From: Arthrobacter sp042667405
GTDB taxonomy: Bacteria; Actinomycetota; Actinomycetes; Actinomycetales; Micrococcaceae
Direction: 5' to 3'
Assembly (NCBI RefSeq): GCF_042667405.1
Contig: NZ_JBHVAL010000009.1
Coordinates: 1 to 64,000 of the forward strand
DNA length: 64,000 nt
Below, piece after piece: positions 16,334 through 25,009 of this stretch (its first letter is position 1; every line of letters begins with the position of its first letter). The notes below the pieces were generated by a model. It was not told the origin of the DNA. It saw nothing but the letters and a program-made list of their open reading frames with translations, and did not search any database. Made by a program: the position numbers and the translations under genes.

Positions 16334-16447
16334 TTAGCCCTGGCGCTGCTTGTGGCGCGGGTTCTCGCAGATCACCATGACCCGGCCGTTACGGCGGATC
16401 ACTTTGCACTTGTCGCAGATCTGCTTGACGCTCGGCTTGACCTTCAT
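16334..16447 (-). CDS. rpmJ: 50S ribosomal protein L36
   Basis: A 37-residue protein read directly from the sequence: MKVKPSVKQICDKCKVIRRN and so on, ending HKQRQG. Cys11, Cys14, Cys27 and His32 form the zinc site, so this is the Zn-binding (C+) form. It lies in the usual place between infA and rpsM. An inverted repeat (ATTCCC/GGGAAT, 16318-16334) sits at its stop codon, in the 196-base gap before rpsM. Confidence 0.96.
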   Translation of the reverse strand: MKVKPSVKQICDKCKVIRRNGRVMVICENPRHKQRQG

Positions 16448-16517
16448 GGCGTTCCTTTGCGTGTTTTGCAGTTGATCTGCTGGAGCGGCTTGGCACTATT
16501 GCCTGCCGCCCAGCAAT

Positions 16518-16739
16518 TTACTTGTAGCGGTAGACGATACGACCACGTGTGAGGTCGTATGGGCTCAGCTCCACCACTACCCGGTCCTCTGGGAGAATCC
16601 TGATGTAGTGCTGACGCATCTTCCCAGAGATGTGTGCGAGAACGACGTGCTTGTTGGTGAGCTCAACGCGAAACATCGCATTGGGCAGCGCCTCAGTCAC
16701 AACGCCCTCGATCTCAATGACCCCGTCCTTCTTGGCCAT
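16518..16739 (-). CDS. infA: translation initiation factor IF-1
   Basis: 73-residue OB-fold protein that occupies the A site during initiation. The start MAKKDGVIEIEGVV at 16739 matches the family, with GGAGG very close upstream (two bases). The frame open upstream of it is not coding. First gene of the alpha operon segment here. The normally adjacent map and adk genes lie far away because other genes are inserted. Confidence 0.97.
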   Translation of the reverse strand: MAKKDGVIEIEGVVTEALPNAMFRVELTNKHVVLAHISGKMRQHYIRILPEDRVVVELSPYDLTRGRIVYRYK

Positions 16740-16934
16740 ATCCTCCGCTAACTGTTGTTTGCCGCCGTCCTTCGATGAGGCACCGAAGATCCAACGGACG
16801 TTTTTTGTTTGCTTGACCGTCCTGGAACCACGACACCAAAAAGGGCGCGGCTGCACAGACAACCAACAAATAACTCTACGCCACTCAGGCTGGAAAGTTA
16901 AATCCGACCATGGTAGCGCACGTATCCCCGGTCG

Positions 16935-17972
16935 TCACTCCCCCGCAGCTCGATAGGCAGGGAAGCTGCCCGCCGCCGTCGTAATGCTTTTGGCCGACTC
17001 AACGCCGTCCAGGATGGCCAAGCGGACCGCTTCGGCAGCCGCGCTTTGCAGGGTAATCAGGGATACCTGCCGCGCTTGTTCGCTGCTTCGGTCAATGGCG
17101 ACGGCGCCAGTCGCCAGGGCGAAAACGGTGTCGCCGTCCGCCAAAGTGTGGGACGGATCAAGCGCCCGCGCCAGTCCCGCATGTCCGGATGACGCGGTCC
17201 TCTTGCACTCAGCCACATCCAAAACCGCATTCGTCGCGATCACGACGAGCGTCGTGTTCAGGCCCTGCGGTTTCGGCCGTGGGTCTGCGACCCTCTGCGC
17301 GCTCGGTCGTTCCTCCCCCACGGCCCCCTCGCCTCGCAAGCTCGGCCAGGGAACCCCGCCGTCGTGGCCCCACCTTAGACGCGCGCTGCCGGGTCCCAGC
17401 CCCACCGGCGAACCCAGAGCATTGACTATGGCGATGGCTCCAACAATAACGCCGCTTCCAAGCTCGATCGAGGACGTTCCCACACCACCCTTGTGCTGCC
17501 CGCGCGCAATGACGGCACCGGTTCCGGCACCAACGTTTCCGCGTTCGACGGCGGCACGGTCACCTGAGGCGAAGGCCGCGGCGGCTGCCTGGTAGCCCAT
17601 CTCCTGGTCGGGTCGGGCGTGTACGTCGCCACCGCGTCCGAGGTCGAAGATGGCAGCGGCCGGAACAATCGGAACCACGGCTCCGGGGACAGAGAATCCC
17701 CGCCCTTGTTCTTCGCACCACCGCTGGGCGCCGTGGGCCGACACCAAGCCGAACGCGCTCCCGCCGGTCAACACCACAGCGTCCACCGTGGAAACCAAGG
17801 TGGTGGGGTCGAGGGCGTCGGTCTCATGTGTTCCCGGGCCTCCACCGCGCACGTCAACGGATCCAACCGTTCCGGGCGGCGGAAGGACCACGGTCACACC
17901 ACTGAGCCACCCGTCGTCGTTCTTCTGCACGTGCCCAATCCGGATGCCGTCAACGTCGGTGATCGAATTCAT
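16935..17972 (-). CDS. P1 family (DmpA/BapA-type) peptidase
   Basis: About 345 residues of the S58/DmpA fold: ITDVDGIRIGHV at the N-terminus, VVLTGGSAFGL, and KGGVGTSSIELGSG, which contains the expected self-cleavage and nucleophile region (GTSS). Homologues are N-terminal nucleophile aminopeptidases or beta-peptidyl aminopeptidases; the substrate here cannot be told. The start is either the ATG at 17972 or one five codons upstream at 17987; spacing to GGAG is imperfect for both. It stands alone, downstream of the divergent ABC operon. Confidence 0.85.
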   Translation of the reverse strand: MNSITDVDGIRIGHVQKNDDGWLSGVTVVLPPPGTVGSVDVRGGGPGTHETDALDPTTLVSTVDAVVLTGGSAFGLVSAHGAQRWCEEQGRGFSVPGAVVPIVPAAAIFDLGRGGDVHARPDQEMGYQAAAAAFASGDRAAVERGNVGAGTGAVIARGQHKGGVGTSSIELGSGVIVGAIAIVNALGSPVGLGPGSARLRWGHDGGVPWPSLRGEGAVGEERPSAQRVADPRPKPQGLNTTLVVIATNAVLDVAECKRTASSGHAGLARALDPSHTLADGDTVFALATGAVAIDRSSEQARQVSLITLQSAAAEAVRLAILDGVESAKSITTAAGSFPAYRAAGE

Positions 17973-18205
17973 GGCTCCATTCTCCACCCCGGCACCATCG
18001 CCCGCCCGTTACAAAACGGGAGTCGAGCCTCGAATACGAATGCGCGGGTAACGCCCGGTAAACGATCCCGGAAGTGTAAGACAACTCTCGCTACGGAGGC
18101 GGCTTTTGGCCGTGGACGGCACCGCCAATGTGGTGAGCTAGGCCTGTCTTCGCCGCCCCTGGGAGGGAGCAGGCGCCCCACATTCGCCGAAACCGTGAGT
18201 ACTAC

Positions 18206-19141
18206 ATGACTGCCCCTTTGATAAACAACCGCAGTGCCGAGCCCATCAAGGCACGGCCGCGCTGGTCCGGCCGGAGCCGCAAGGATTTTGTGGTGTTCCT
18301 GGCCATGGCCCTGCCGAACCTGGTATTGATCGGAACCTTCACGTATTGGCCCCTGATCAACAACATCTACTACTCCACGCTGGACTGGACCCTTGGCTCG
18401 GCAAAGGCCACTGTGGTGGGGCTGCAGAACTACGTCACGTTCTTCACCAGCGAGGATGCTCCCAAGGTCCTGGGAACCACGGCAACCTTCACCGTGCTGA
18501 CCGTAGGGGGCTCCATGGTTCTGGGTTTGCTGGTGGCCCTGGCCTTGAACTCGAAAGTCCGGGGCACCACGTTCGCCCGCTCTGCGGTGTTCGCGCCCTA
18601 TGTCCTCTCCGGAGTCGGCGTCGGCTTGGTGTGGTTGTTCATCTTCGATCCCGGGTACGGAGTCCTCGCCTGGATTCTCCGGGGCCTGGGCCAACAGAGC
18701 CCGCAGTGGATCAACGATCCCCAGCTTTCCCTGGTGATGGTCATCATCGTGTACGTGTGGAAGAACCTGGGCTACTGCGCCGTGGTATTCCTGGCCGGGC
18801 TGCAGTCCCTTCCCCGCGACGTGATGGAGGCTGCCGCGCTGGACGGGGCCAACAGTGTCCGGCGGTTCTTCAACATCTCACTGCCGCTGCTTTCCCCCAC
18901 CACGTTCTTCCTTCTGATCACCACCATGCTCAGCTCCCTGCAGGCCTTCGACCTCATCCGGATCATGACACCGCTGGGCAACGGCACCAGCACCCTGATT
19001 TACGAGGCCTACCTGCAGGCCTTCGGCGCGTACAACAGGGCCGGCTACTCGGCCGCGATTTCGGTGATCCTCTTCGCCATCCTGCTGATCATCACCGTCC
19101 TCCAACTGCGGTTCGTAGAGCGAAAGGTCCACTACTCATGA
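18206..19141 (+). CDS. carbohydrate-type ABC transporter permease (MalF/UgpA class)
   Basis: 311 residues with six predicted membrane helices. The EAA loop is at EAAALDGANSVRRFFNISLPLLSPT, the contact site for the ATPase. It belongs to the CUT1 family with sugar or glycerol-phosphate-type substrates. The next gene starts inside its stop codon (ATGA). Start ATG at 18206 with only a weak GTGAG binding site. Confidence 0.9.
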   Translation: MTAPLINNRSAEPIKARPRWSGRSRKDFVVFLAMALPNLVLIGTFTYWPLINNIYYSTLDWTLGSAKATVVGLQNYVTFFTSEDAPKVLGTTATFTVLTVGGSMVLGLLVALALNSKVRGTTFARSAVFAPYVLSGVGVGLVWLFIFDPGYGVLAWILRGLGQQSPQWINDPQLSLVMVIIVYVWKNLGYCAVVFLAGLQSLPRDVMEAAALDGANSVRRFFNISLPLLSPTTFFLLITTMLSSLQAFDLIRIMTPLGNGTSTLIYEAYLQAFGAYNRAGYSAAISVILFAILLIITVLQLRFVERKVHYS

Positions 19142-20040
19142 GCGCCCCGGCACCCGTTCTGGTTCGTGAAGAAACCGAACAAGCCGCTCCTCCCGAACGT
19201 CCCCTGTCCAGGTCCAATCTCCTCCAGACAGTGGCAACGGGGTATGTCCCGCTGATCATCGCCACCCTGGTGGTGTTCCTGCCCTTGTTGTGGATGCTCC
19301 TGAGCTCCTTCAAGCAGCCCGGCGAGATCGTCACCATGGATCTCAAGATCCTTCCGGAGACGCTGAACCTGCAGAACTACGTCACGGCCATGACCACTGT
19401 CCCGTTCGCACAGTTCTTCGCCAACAGCCTGATCGTCACCGCGGTGGAATCGTCCATCAAGGTGGTCCTGGCAATCCTCACCGCCTACGCCCTGGTATTC
19501 GTGCGTTTTCCGTTCAAGAACGTCATCTTCGTGTTGATCTTGGTCGCTCTCATGGTCCCGGCCCAGGTCTCGATCCTGCCCAACTACATCCTGATCGCCG
19601 GTATGGGCGGCAAGAACACCCTCTGGGGCATCATCCTGCCGGGGCTTGGCACAGCGTTCGGGACCTTCCTCCTGCGCCAACACTTCCTGACCTTGCCGCC
19701 GTCGATCCTTGAGGCCGCGGAAATTGATGGAGCAGGCCACTGGCGCAGGCTGTGGCAGATCATCGTCCCTGTGTCCGTACCGTCCATCGCCACCGTGGCC
19801 CTGGTGACCGTGGTCAGTGAATGGAACGACTACATCTGGCCCCTGATCATCACCGACAGGCCCGAAACCATGACCTTGCCCGTTGGCCTGACTTTGCTCC
19901 AGAACTCTGAAGGCAACGGGGCAGGCTGGGGAATCCTCATGGCCGGAGCGGTACTGGTGATCGTCCCCATCCTGCTGGTGTTCGCCGCACTCCAGCGCTA
20001 CATCGTTGCCGGCCTGACCCAAGGCAGTGTCACCGGTTGA
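19138..20040 (+). CDS. carbohydrate-type ABC transporter permease (MalG/UgpE class)
   Basis: 300 residues starting at the ATG at 19138, four bases overlapping the previous gene; the upstream extension of the frame is a shadow. Six helices and an EAA loop at EAAEIDGAGHWRRLWQIIVPVSVP. The C-terminus has the MalG-like WNDYIWPLIIT segment. It forms the heterodimeric channel with the preceding permease. Confidence 0.92.
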   Translation: MSAPAPVLVREETEQAAPPERPLSRSNLLQTVATGYVPLIIATLVVFLPLLWMLLSSFKQPGEIVTMDLKILPETLNLQNYVTAMTTVPFAQFFANSLIVTAVESSIKVVLAILTAYALVFVRFPFKNVIFVLILVALMVPAQVSILPNYILIAGMGGKNTLWGIILPGLGTAFGTFLLRQHFLTLPPSILEAAEIDGAGHWRRLWQIIVPVSVPSIATVALVTVVSEWNDYIWPLIITDRPETMTLPVGLTLLQNSEGNGAGWGILMAGAVLVIVPILLVFAALQRYIVAGLTQGSVTG

Positions 20041-20089
20041 TTCTCCACCGCACTATTCGCATCAACGTCAGTTATTGAGAGGAAGCACC

Positions 20090-21436
20090 ATGAGCACCAC
20101 CCTTGACCGCCGCCATTTCCTGGGTCTGGCGGGCCTCGGAGCCGGAGCTGCGGCCCTCGCCGCTTGCGGCGGACCGTCGACGGCGGGTACGGCAGACGCC
20201 GTCGACACCGGAACCATCGACTTCAGCGGCGTAAAGCCCGCGGCCTCCATCGACTTCTGGACCAACCACCCCGGCAAGTCGCAGGACGTGGAAAAGGCCA
20301 TTATCGATAAGTTCCACGCCAAGTACCCGGACATCAAGGTCAACCTGGTCACAGCAGGCGCCAACTACGAGGAAATCGCCCAGAAGTTCCAGACTTCCCA
20401 AGCGGCCAAGACCGGATTGCCGGCCCTGGTGGTCCTTTCCGACGTCTGGTGGTTCCGCTACTTCTCCAACGGCAGCATCATCCCCCTTGATGGCCTGGTC
20501 AAGCAGCTGGACATCAAGATCGACGACTTCCAGAAATCACTGGTGGACGACTACAAGTACGACGACAAGCAGTGGGCACTGCCGTACGGCCGTTCCACCC
20601 CGTTGTTCTACTACAACAAGGATCACTTCAAGGCAGCGGGCCTCCCCGACCGCGCACCGGCAACGTGGCAGGAATTCGCGGAGTGGGCCCCCAAGCTCAA
20701 GGCCACCTCAGGGGCCCAGTACGCCTACATCTACCCCGCCCTCGCTGGCTACGCCGGGTGGACGCTTCAAAACAACCTGTGGGGTTGGGGCGGCGGCTGG
20801 TCCAAGGGCTGGGACATTACCTGCGACTCCAAGGAATCCGTGGCAGCGCTTCAATGGGCCCAGGACTCCATCTACAAGGATGGCTGGGCAGGTGTTTCCT
20901 CCAAGGAAGCAGCTGACGACTTCGCCGCCGGCATCACGTCCTCCACCATTTCCTCGACCGGCTCACTTCTGGGCGTCCTGAAGGCAGCGAAGTTCAATGT
21001 CGGCGTCGGATTCCTGCCCGGCGGTCCCGAGGCCCCCAGCGGTGTCTGCCCCACCGGCGGTGCCGGTTTGGGCATTCCCAGCGGCATCACCAAGGAAGAG
21101 CAGCTGGCCGCTGCGACGTTCCTCAAGTTCATGACCGAGCCGGAGAACACCGCTGCCTTCTCCGCCGCCACCGGTTACATGCCCACCCGGCTCTCGGCTG
21201 ACATGTCCTCCGTCCTCGCGGCCACCCCGCAGATCAAAACCGCCATGGACCAGCTCGCGGCCACCAAGGTCCAGGACAACGCACGCGTGTTCCTGCCGGG
21301 CGCGGACCAGGAAATGGCCAAGTCGGCAGCCAAGATCCTCACCCAGCAGGGCGACGTGCAGGCCACCATGACCGAACTGAAGAAGACGCTTGAAGGCATC
21401 TACACCAAGGACGTCAAGCCGAAGCTGAAGTCCTGA
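20090..21436 (+). CDS. ABC transporter solute-binding lipoprotein (family 1, sugar type)
   Basis: 448 residues. The N-terminus has both a twin-arginine motif (RRHFLGLAG) and a lipobox (LAAC), predicting a Tat-exported lipoprotein. The body is a family-1 extracellular binding protein (IDFWTNHPGKSQDVEKAI, LPYGRSTPLFYYNKD), most like glycerol-3-phosphate/oligosaccharide binders. A GAGAGGAAG binding site precedes the ATG at 20090. No ATPase gene accompanies the operon, so a shared ATPase (MsiK/UgpC type) elsewhere is expected. A perfect terminator follows. Confidence 0.92.
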   Translation: MSTTLDRRHFLGLAGLGAGAAALAACGGPSTAGTADAVDTGTIDFSGVKPAASIDFWTNHPGKSQDVEKAIIDKFHAKYPDIKVNLVTAGANYEEIAQKFQTSQAAKTGLPALVVLSDVWWFRYFSNGSIIPLDGLVKQLDIKIDDFQKSLVDDYKYDDKQWALPYGRSTPLFYYNKDHFKAAGLPDRAPATWQEFAEWAPKLKATSGAQYAYIYPALAGYAGWTLQNNLWGWGGGWSKGWDITCDSKESVAALQWAQDSIYKDGWAGVSSKEAADDFAAGITSSTISSTGSLLGVLKAAKFNVGVGFLPGGPEAPSGVCPTGGAGLGIPSGITKEEQLAAATFLKFMTEPENTAAFSAATGYMPTRLSADMSSVLAATPQIKTAMDQLAATKVQDNARVFLPGADQEMAKSAAKILTQQGDVQATMTELKKTLEGIYTKDVKPKLKS

Positions 21437-21449
21437 CTTTTCGCGGCAA

Positions 21450-21487
21450 AAGAAGAGCGCGGCTACTTCGGTAGCCGCGCTCTTCTT
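21450..21487. terminator. bidirectional terminator between ABC operon and map
   Basis: A perfect 17-pair stem (21450-21466 with 21471-21487) closed by a TTCG tetraloop. The stem ends are A/T-rich on both sides (AAGAAG, CTTCTT). It sits 14 bases after the binding-protein stop and 32 bases after the convergent map stop, so it can end both transcripts. Confidence 0.92.
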
Positions 21488-21518
21488 GTGCAGGTGTTAC
21501 GGGATGCCTGTGCAGGTC

Positions 21519-22346
21519 TTACGGAATCGGGACAGGAACGACGCCGAGGGGAGCCAATTGTGCGGCGCCTCCATCGGGGGCGGACAGTACCCAGATGCCC
21601 TTTTCGTGGACAGCTACCGAATGCTCCCACTGGCAGGAACGCTTGCCGTCAGTGGTGACGACTGTCCAGTCGTCGTCCAGAGTGGCGGTTTCGATGTCAC
21701 CGCGAACCAGCATTGGCTCAATGGCAAGGCAAAGCCCGGGACGGATCTTGGGACCGCGGTGGCTGGTCCTGTAGTTCAGGACATCCGGGGCCATGTGCAT
21801 CTCGGAACCGATGCCATGGCCAACGTAGTCCTCCAGGATGCCGAGGGGCCTGCCGGGGACAGAGGAGACGTAGTCATCGATCGCGTTCCCGATGTCGCCT
21901 ACGAACTTACCCTTGGCCAGCGCCGCGATACCACGCCACATGGCTGCTTCGGTGACGTCCGAGAGGCGCTGGTCTTCAGGGTCCGCGGTGCCCACGATGA
22001 CCGTCCGTGCCGAGTCGGAGTGCCAGCCATCAACGATGCAGCCACCGTCGATGGAGATGATGTCGCCGTCCTGGAGAACGCGTCCACCGGGGATGCCGTG
22101 GACCACTTCCTCGTTCACGGAGGTGCAGATCGTGGCCGGGAAGCCGTGGTAGCCGAGGAAGTTGGACTTGGCACCGGCGTCGTTGAGCACGGCGGCAAAG
22201 ACGTCATCCAGGTCCTTGGTGGTGACACCGGGCTTGGCAGCGGCAACGGCAGCATCCAGTGCCCTGCTCAGGACAAGCCCGGCCTGGTGCATGGTGCGCA
22301 TCTGCTCGTTGCTCTTGTATTCAATGCGGGGCTGACCGAACGCCAT
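21519..22346 (-). CDS. map: methionine aminopeptidase, type I
   Basis: Removes initiator methionine from nascent proteins. 275 residues with the five metal ligands visible: Asp in SIDGG, Asp in HSDSAR, His in VGHGIG, Glu in AIEPML and Glu in QWEHSVAV. The N-terminus has the short actinobacterial extension before SNEQMRTMHQAG. It is usually next to adk; here a five-gene operon separates them. A 22-base near-perfect tandem repeat covers its stop codon. Confidence 0.96.
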   Translation of the reverse strand: MAFGQPRIEYKSNEQMRTMHQAGLVLSRALDAAVAAAKPGVTTKDLDDVFAAVLNDAGAKSNFLGYHGFPATICTSVNEEVVHGIPGGRVLQDGDIISIDGGCIVDGWHSDSARTVIVGTADPEDQRLSDVTEAAMWRGIAALAKGKFVGDIGNAIDDYVSSVPGRPLGILEDYVGHGIGSEMHMAPDVLNYRTSHRGPKIRPGLCLAIEPMLVRGDIETATLDDDWTVVTTDGKRSCQWEHSVAVHEKGIWVLSAPDGGAAQLAPLGVVPVPIP

Positions 22347-22379
22347 GTTCTCCTCTGGAAGGTTTGCGGTTGGGACCGA

Positions 22380-23291
22380 TCAGGCCCCGTGCTCCAACCA
22401 TTTTCCCGCATCGGAGACTGACGTCGAAATTGGCTCGATTCCCAGCTCGTGGCGCAGCCGGTCCAGACGATAGGTTCGCTGCTTCCCCACCTGGCTGACA
22501 GCGTAGCGGGTGACCTTCGGAGCGCGGCCGCTGACCCGGGAAACTGCCTCCGAAACCGCTGCGAGCGCCATCGCCGCAGGCTCGGGTAGGTAGGTGACGG
22601 GGACACCGGAATGGCCTGAGACGTCCAGGACCTGCCGCAGGACGTTCCCCAGTTCCACGGGTTCGGCATCTCCGACATTAACGGCGCCCTGGACAGTGGA
22701 CTGGCAAGCGGCGAGAACAGCACGGACGAGGTTGTCCACATGCGTCAGCTGGTGTTTCACCAGCGGGCTTCCCACGCTGATCAGCCGTCCTGCGGTGATG
22801 TTGCCAACCAGGCGCGGAAGGAGCGTTCGATCCCCCGGACCGTACACACCATGCGGGCGAAGGGCCACTGCGTTGCCGTGTTTCCTCGCTTCCACATCGG
22901 CGAGCGCCTTGCTGCGGCCGTAAGCATTCAGGTGCCGGGAAGCCACCTCGTCCTCGGCACGGTCCACGCATGGTTGCCACCAGGGATAGACGCTGGAACT
23001 TGAGATGTGGACCAGTCGCGTGTCGGCGAAGGCCTCCGCAACTGCCTTGGTTCCCAACACGTTTGTCCGGTGAAAGAGTGCCGCATCTCCCCAATCAGCT
23101 ACGTGGGCGCCGGCGTGGACCACCGCATCCACGGCCGGAACCCGGGCAGGCGGCAGCCCGGCCAAATCCCAATAGCGCAATCCCTCCCCCGGTCGGCGGG
23201 CATAGCGCACCACCTCCCATCCACGGGCTTCGGCAGCACTGGCCACCGCTCCACCGATGAACCCCGTTGCACCGGTGACTGCGATTCTCAC
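22380..23291 (-). CDS. OleD-like NAD(P)-dependent reductase (extended SDR)
   Basis: 303 residues. The N-terminal nucleotide-binding motif is TGATGFIGG, followed by HISSSSVY and the catalytic Tyr124 and Lys128 in YGRSK. The extended-SDR family includes OleD, which reduces the beta-keto acid made by OleA to a beta-hydroxy acid. The OleD call rests mainly on context: its start overlaps the OleC-like gene by four bases and an OleA-like gene heads the operon. A different epimerase/reductase role on a sugar or lipid is possible. Last gene of the operon, 33 bases before map. Confidence 0.78.
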   Translation of the reverse strand: MRIAVTGATGFIGGAVASAAEARGWEVVRYARRPGEGLRYWDLAGLPPARVPAVDAVVHAGAHVADWGDAALFHRTNVLGTKAVAEAFADTRLVHISSSSVYPWWQPCVDRAEDEVASRHLNAYGRSKALADVEARKHGNAVALRPHGVYGPGDRTLLPRLVGNITAGRLISVGSPLVKHQLTHVDNLVRAVLAACQSTVQGAVNVGDAEPVELGNVLRQVLDVSGHSGVPVTYLPEPAAMALAAVSEAVSRVSGRAPKVTRYAVSQVGKQRTYRLDRLRHELGIEPISTSVSDAGKWLEHGA

Positions 23292-25009
23292 GCCTCCGCC
23301 CTTGGGACGTGGCGGGCAGCGAACATCTCCCGCAACGCCACCCGGTCAGGTTTGCGGTGCCTTCCCGATACAGGAAGAGCTTCAAGGACTTCGATGTGGT
23401 CCGGCAGCGCGGACTCGTCGATGATCTTGGGAAGTTCTCTGGCCAAGCGGGTCTTGAGGGCATCACCGGGCTCATCAGGACCGCCGACGACGGCCAGCCA
23501 AACGGCCTCGTCGCCGATGTTGTCCGGAACACCCACCATCACGGCCTGCCGCACACCGCGTAGCGCCGCGATCAATGGCTCGTACAACGCCGGATAAATG
23601 TTGGTCTTGCCCCTGATGATCATGTCCTTCTTGCGTCCGATCATGACCAAGCGAGGCGCCCCCGTTCCGCCATGGTCCAGCCGCACGAGGTCGCCGGTGG
23701 CGTGTTCCACCATTCGGTCCTGGCCGAGGTAGCCGTGGCACATGTTCGGACCGCTGGCGAACAGCTCATGGTCTGCGGCTACCCGGATTCCGACGGCGGG
23801 CAGCGGCTCGCCCAGGAAGTCCCCTTCTCCACTGCCGTCGGGAGCCCTGAACTCGGCCTCGGTCCCGGAGGCGAAGGCCAACTTCTCCCGGCCGTCTGCG
23901 ATGGCGATGGGTAACACCTCTGTCATTCCGTAGATCAGTTTGAACTCCACATCCGGCAGGAGCTTGACCGCCCTTTCCAGGAATGGTGCAAGAATTGGCG
24001 CGGCCCCGAGCATTATTGTCCGCAGTGTTCCGGGAAGCTGCACGGAACCCTCTTCGACGGCGTCCAGGATGGGCGCCAGCTGTGAGGGAACCAGGAAGAG
24101 GTGCGTGGCGGCGTCGTAAGTTGTGCCGTGACCGGACGCCGGACCCAACTCTGCTGCCAGCCTCAGCGGATCGATATGCGCCGAGAAGCCATAACCGGGC
24201 ATGGTCCAGTGTGCCCCGGCGATCAAGGCCGGCAAGCCCATCATGAGCTGCTCGGAGTGGATGCGGTCGCCCTCCCCGAAGGTGCACCGGGTGGACAACT
24301 GCTCGAAACCCGCCGCGAGCGAACCCCGGGTGTGGACCACGCCTTTCGGTGAGCCGGTGGTGCCCGAGGTGAAGATGATGACCGCCTCCTGTTCGGTCAC
24401 CGGCCCTTCGGCGGCGTCGTTCCTGACGTCCCGATGGGCCGGGGCCGCAAGCGCCCTGACCGGCGAAGCACCGCGGGGCACGCCCGGCAGCCACGGTCCG
24501 GAGTAGTAGTGCCGGACGTCCATCGCTCCGTAGTCGGGGAGGAGGAGCCCCCGTCTGCGTGCGATCGGGCGGAGGGGGCCCTTGGCACTGAGGGCATACA
24601 GGAGGGACTCGGAGGCAGCCCAGCGCGGCGCGGTAAGCTCCGCCCGGTCCCGGAAGAGCGCGGGGCCAATTCCGGGGTCGATAAAGACCACGGAACCACC
24701 GGCCCGTACTGCCCCAAGGGCCAGAATGAAGGCTTCCGGGCTGGGTCGGACGGAAAAGAGCATCCGCTCCCCTGTGCCGAATCCATCGTCCTGCAGTCGT
24801 CGTGCGGTGGCCTCAATGCCATCCACCAACCCGCGGTATGTAATGGTGCTGCCGGGCCGTACGTCGTCGTTTCTTCCTCTGGCCCACCGCGGCCGTCTCT
24901 TTCCGGGCGCCGTGATCGCGGGGTGCTCGGGAACGCGGTCGGCCGCGGCGTAGACGGCGCTGATCAGATCCGGGGTGACGATCGATGGGGCCAGCATTTC
25001 CTCAGGCAT
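23288..25009 (-). CDS. OleC-like adenylate-forming enzyme (candidate beta-lactone synthetase)
   Basis: 573 residues of the ANL superfamily: FTSGTTGSPKG (213-223) is the AMP-binding loop, then LIYGMTEVLP, ATGDLVRLD, GRKKDMIIRGK and a C-terminal SGRHRKPDR with the catalytic-type Lys. FIDPGIG near residue 110 resembles the DPGMG block typical of OleC. OleC converts a beta-hydroxy acid into a beta-lactone using ATP. No OleB alpha/beta-hydrolase domain is fused to it, unlike the OleBC fusions known in other actinobacteria. It overlaps the P450 by eight bases and the OleD-like gene by four. Confidence 0.82.
   Translation of the reverse strand: MPEEMLAPSIVTPDLISAVYAAADRVPEHPAITAPGKRRPRWARGRNDDVRPGSTITYRGLVDGIEATARRLQDDGFGTGERMLFSVRPSPEAFILALGAVRAGGSVVFIDPGIGPALFRDRAELTAPRWAASESLLYALSAKGPLRPIARRRGLLLPDYGAMDVRHYYSGPWLPGVPRGASPVRALAAPAHRDVRNDAAEGPVTEQEAVIIFTSGTTGSPKGVVHTRGSLAAGFEQLSTRCTFGEGDRIHSEQLMMGLPALIAGAHWTMPGYGFSAHIDPLRLAAELGPASGHGTTYDAATHLFLVPSQLAPILDAVEEGSVQLPGTLRTIMLGAAPILAPFLERAVKLLPDVEFKLIYGMTEVLPIAIADGREKLAFASGTEAEFRAPDGSGEGDFLGEPLPAVGIRVAADHELFASGPNMCHGYLGQDRMVEHATGDLVRLDHGGTGAPRLVMIGRKKDMIIRGKTNIYPALYEPLIAALRGVRQAVMVGVPDNIGDEAVWLAVVGGPDEPGDALKTRLARELPKIIDESALPDHIEVLEALPVSGRHRKPDRVALREMFAARHVPRAEA

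Noticed and set aside
17988..18205. A LacI-type operator before the ABC importer (GGTAAACGATCC region at about 18049)
   Set aside because: The half-sites are not palindromic and there is no regulator gene nearby; the resemblance is too weak.
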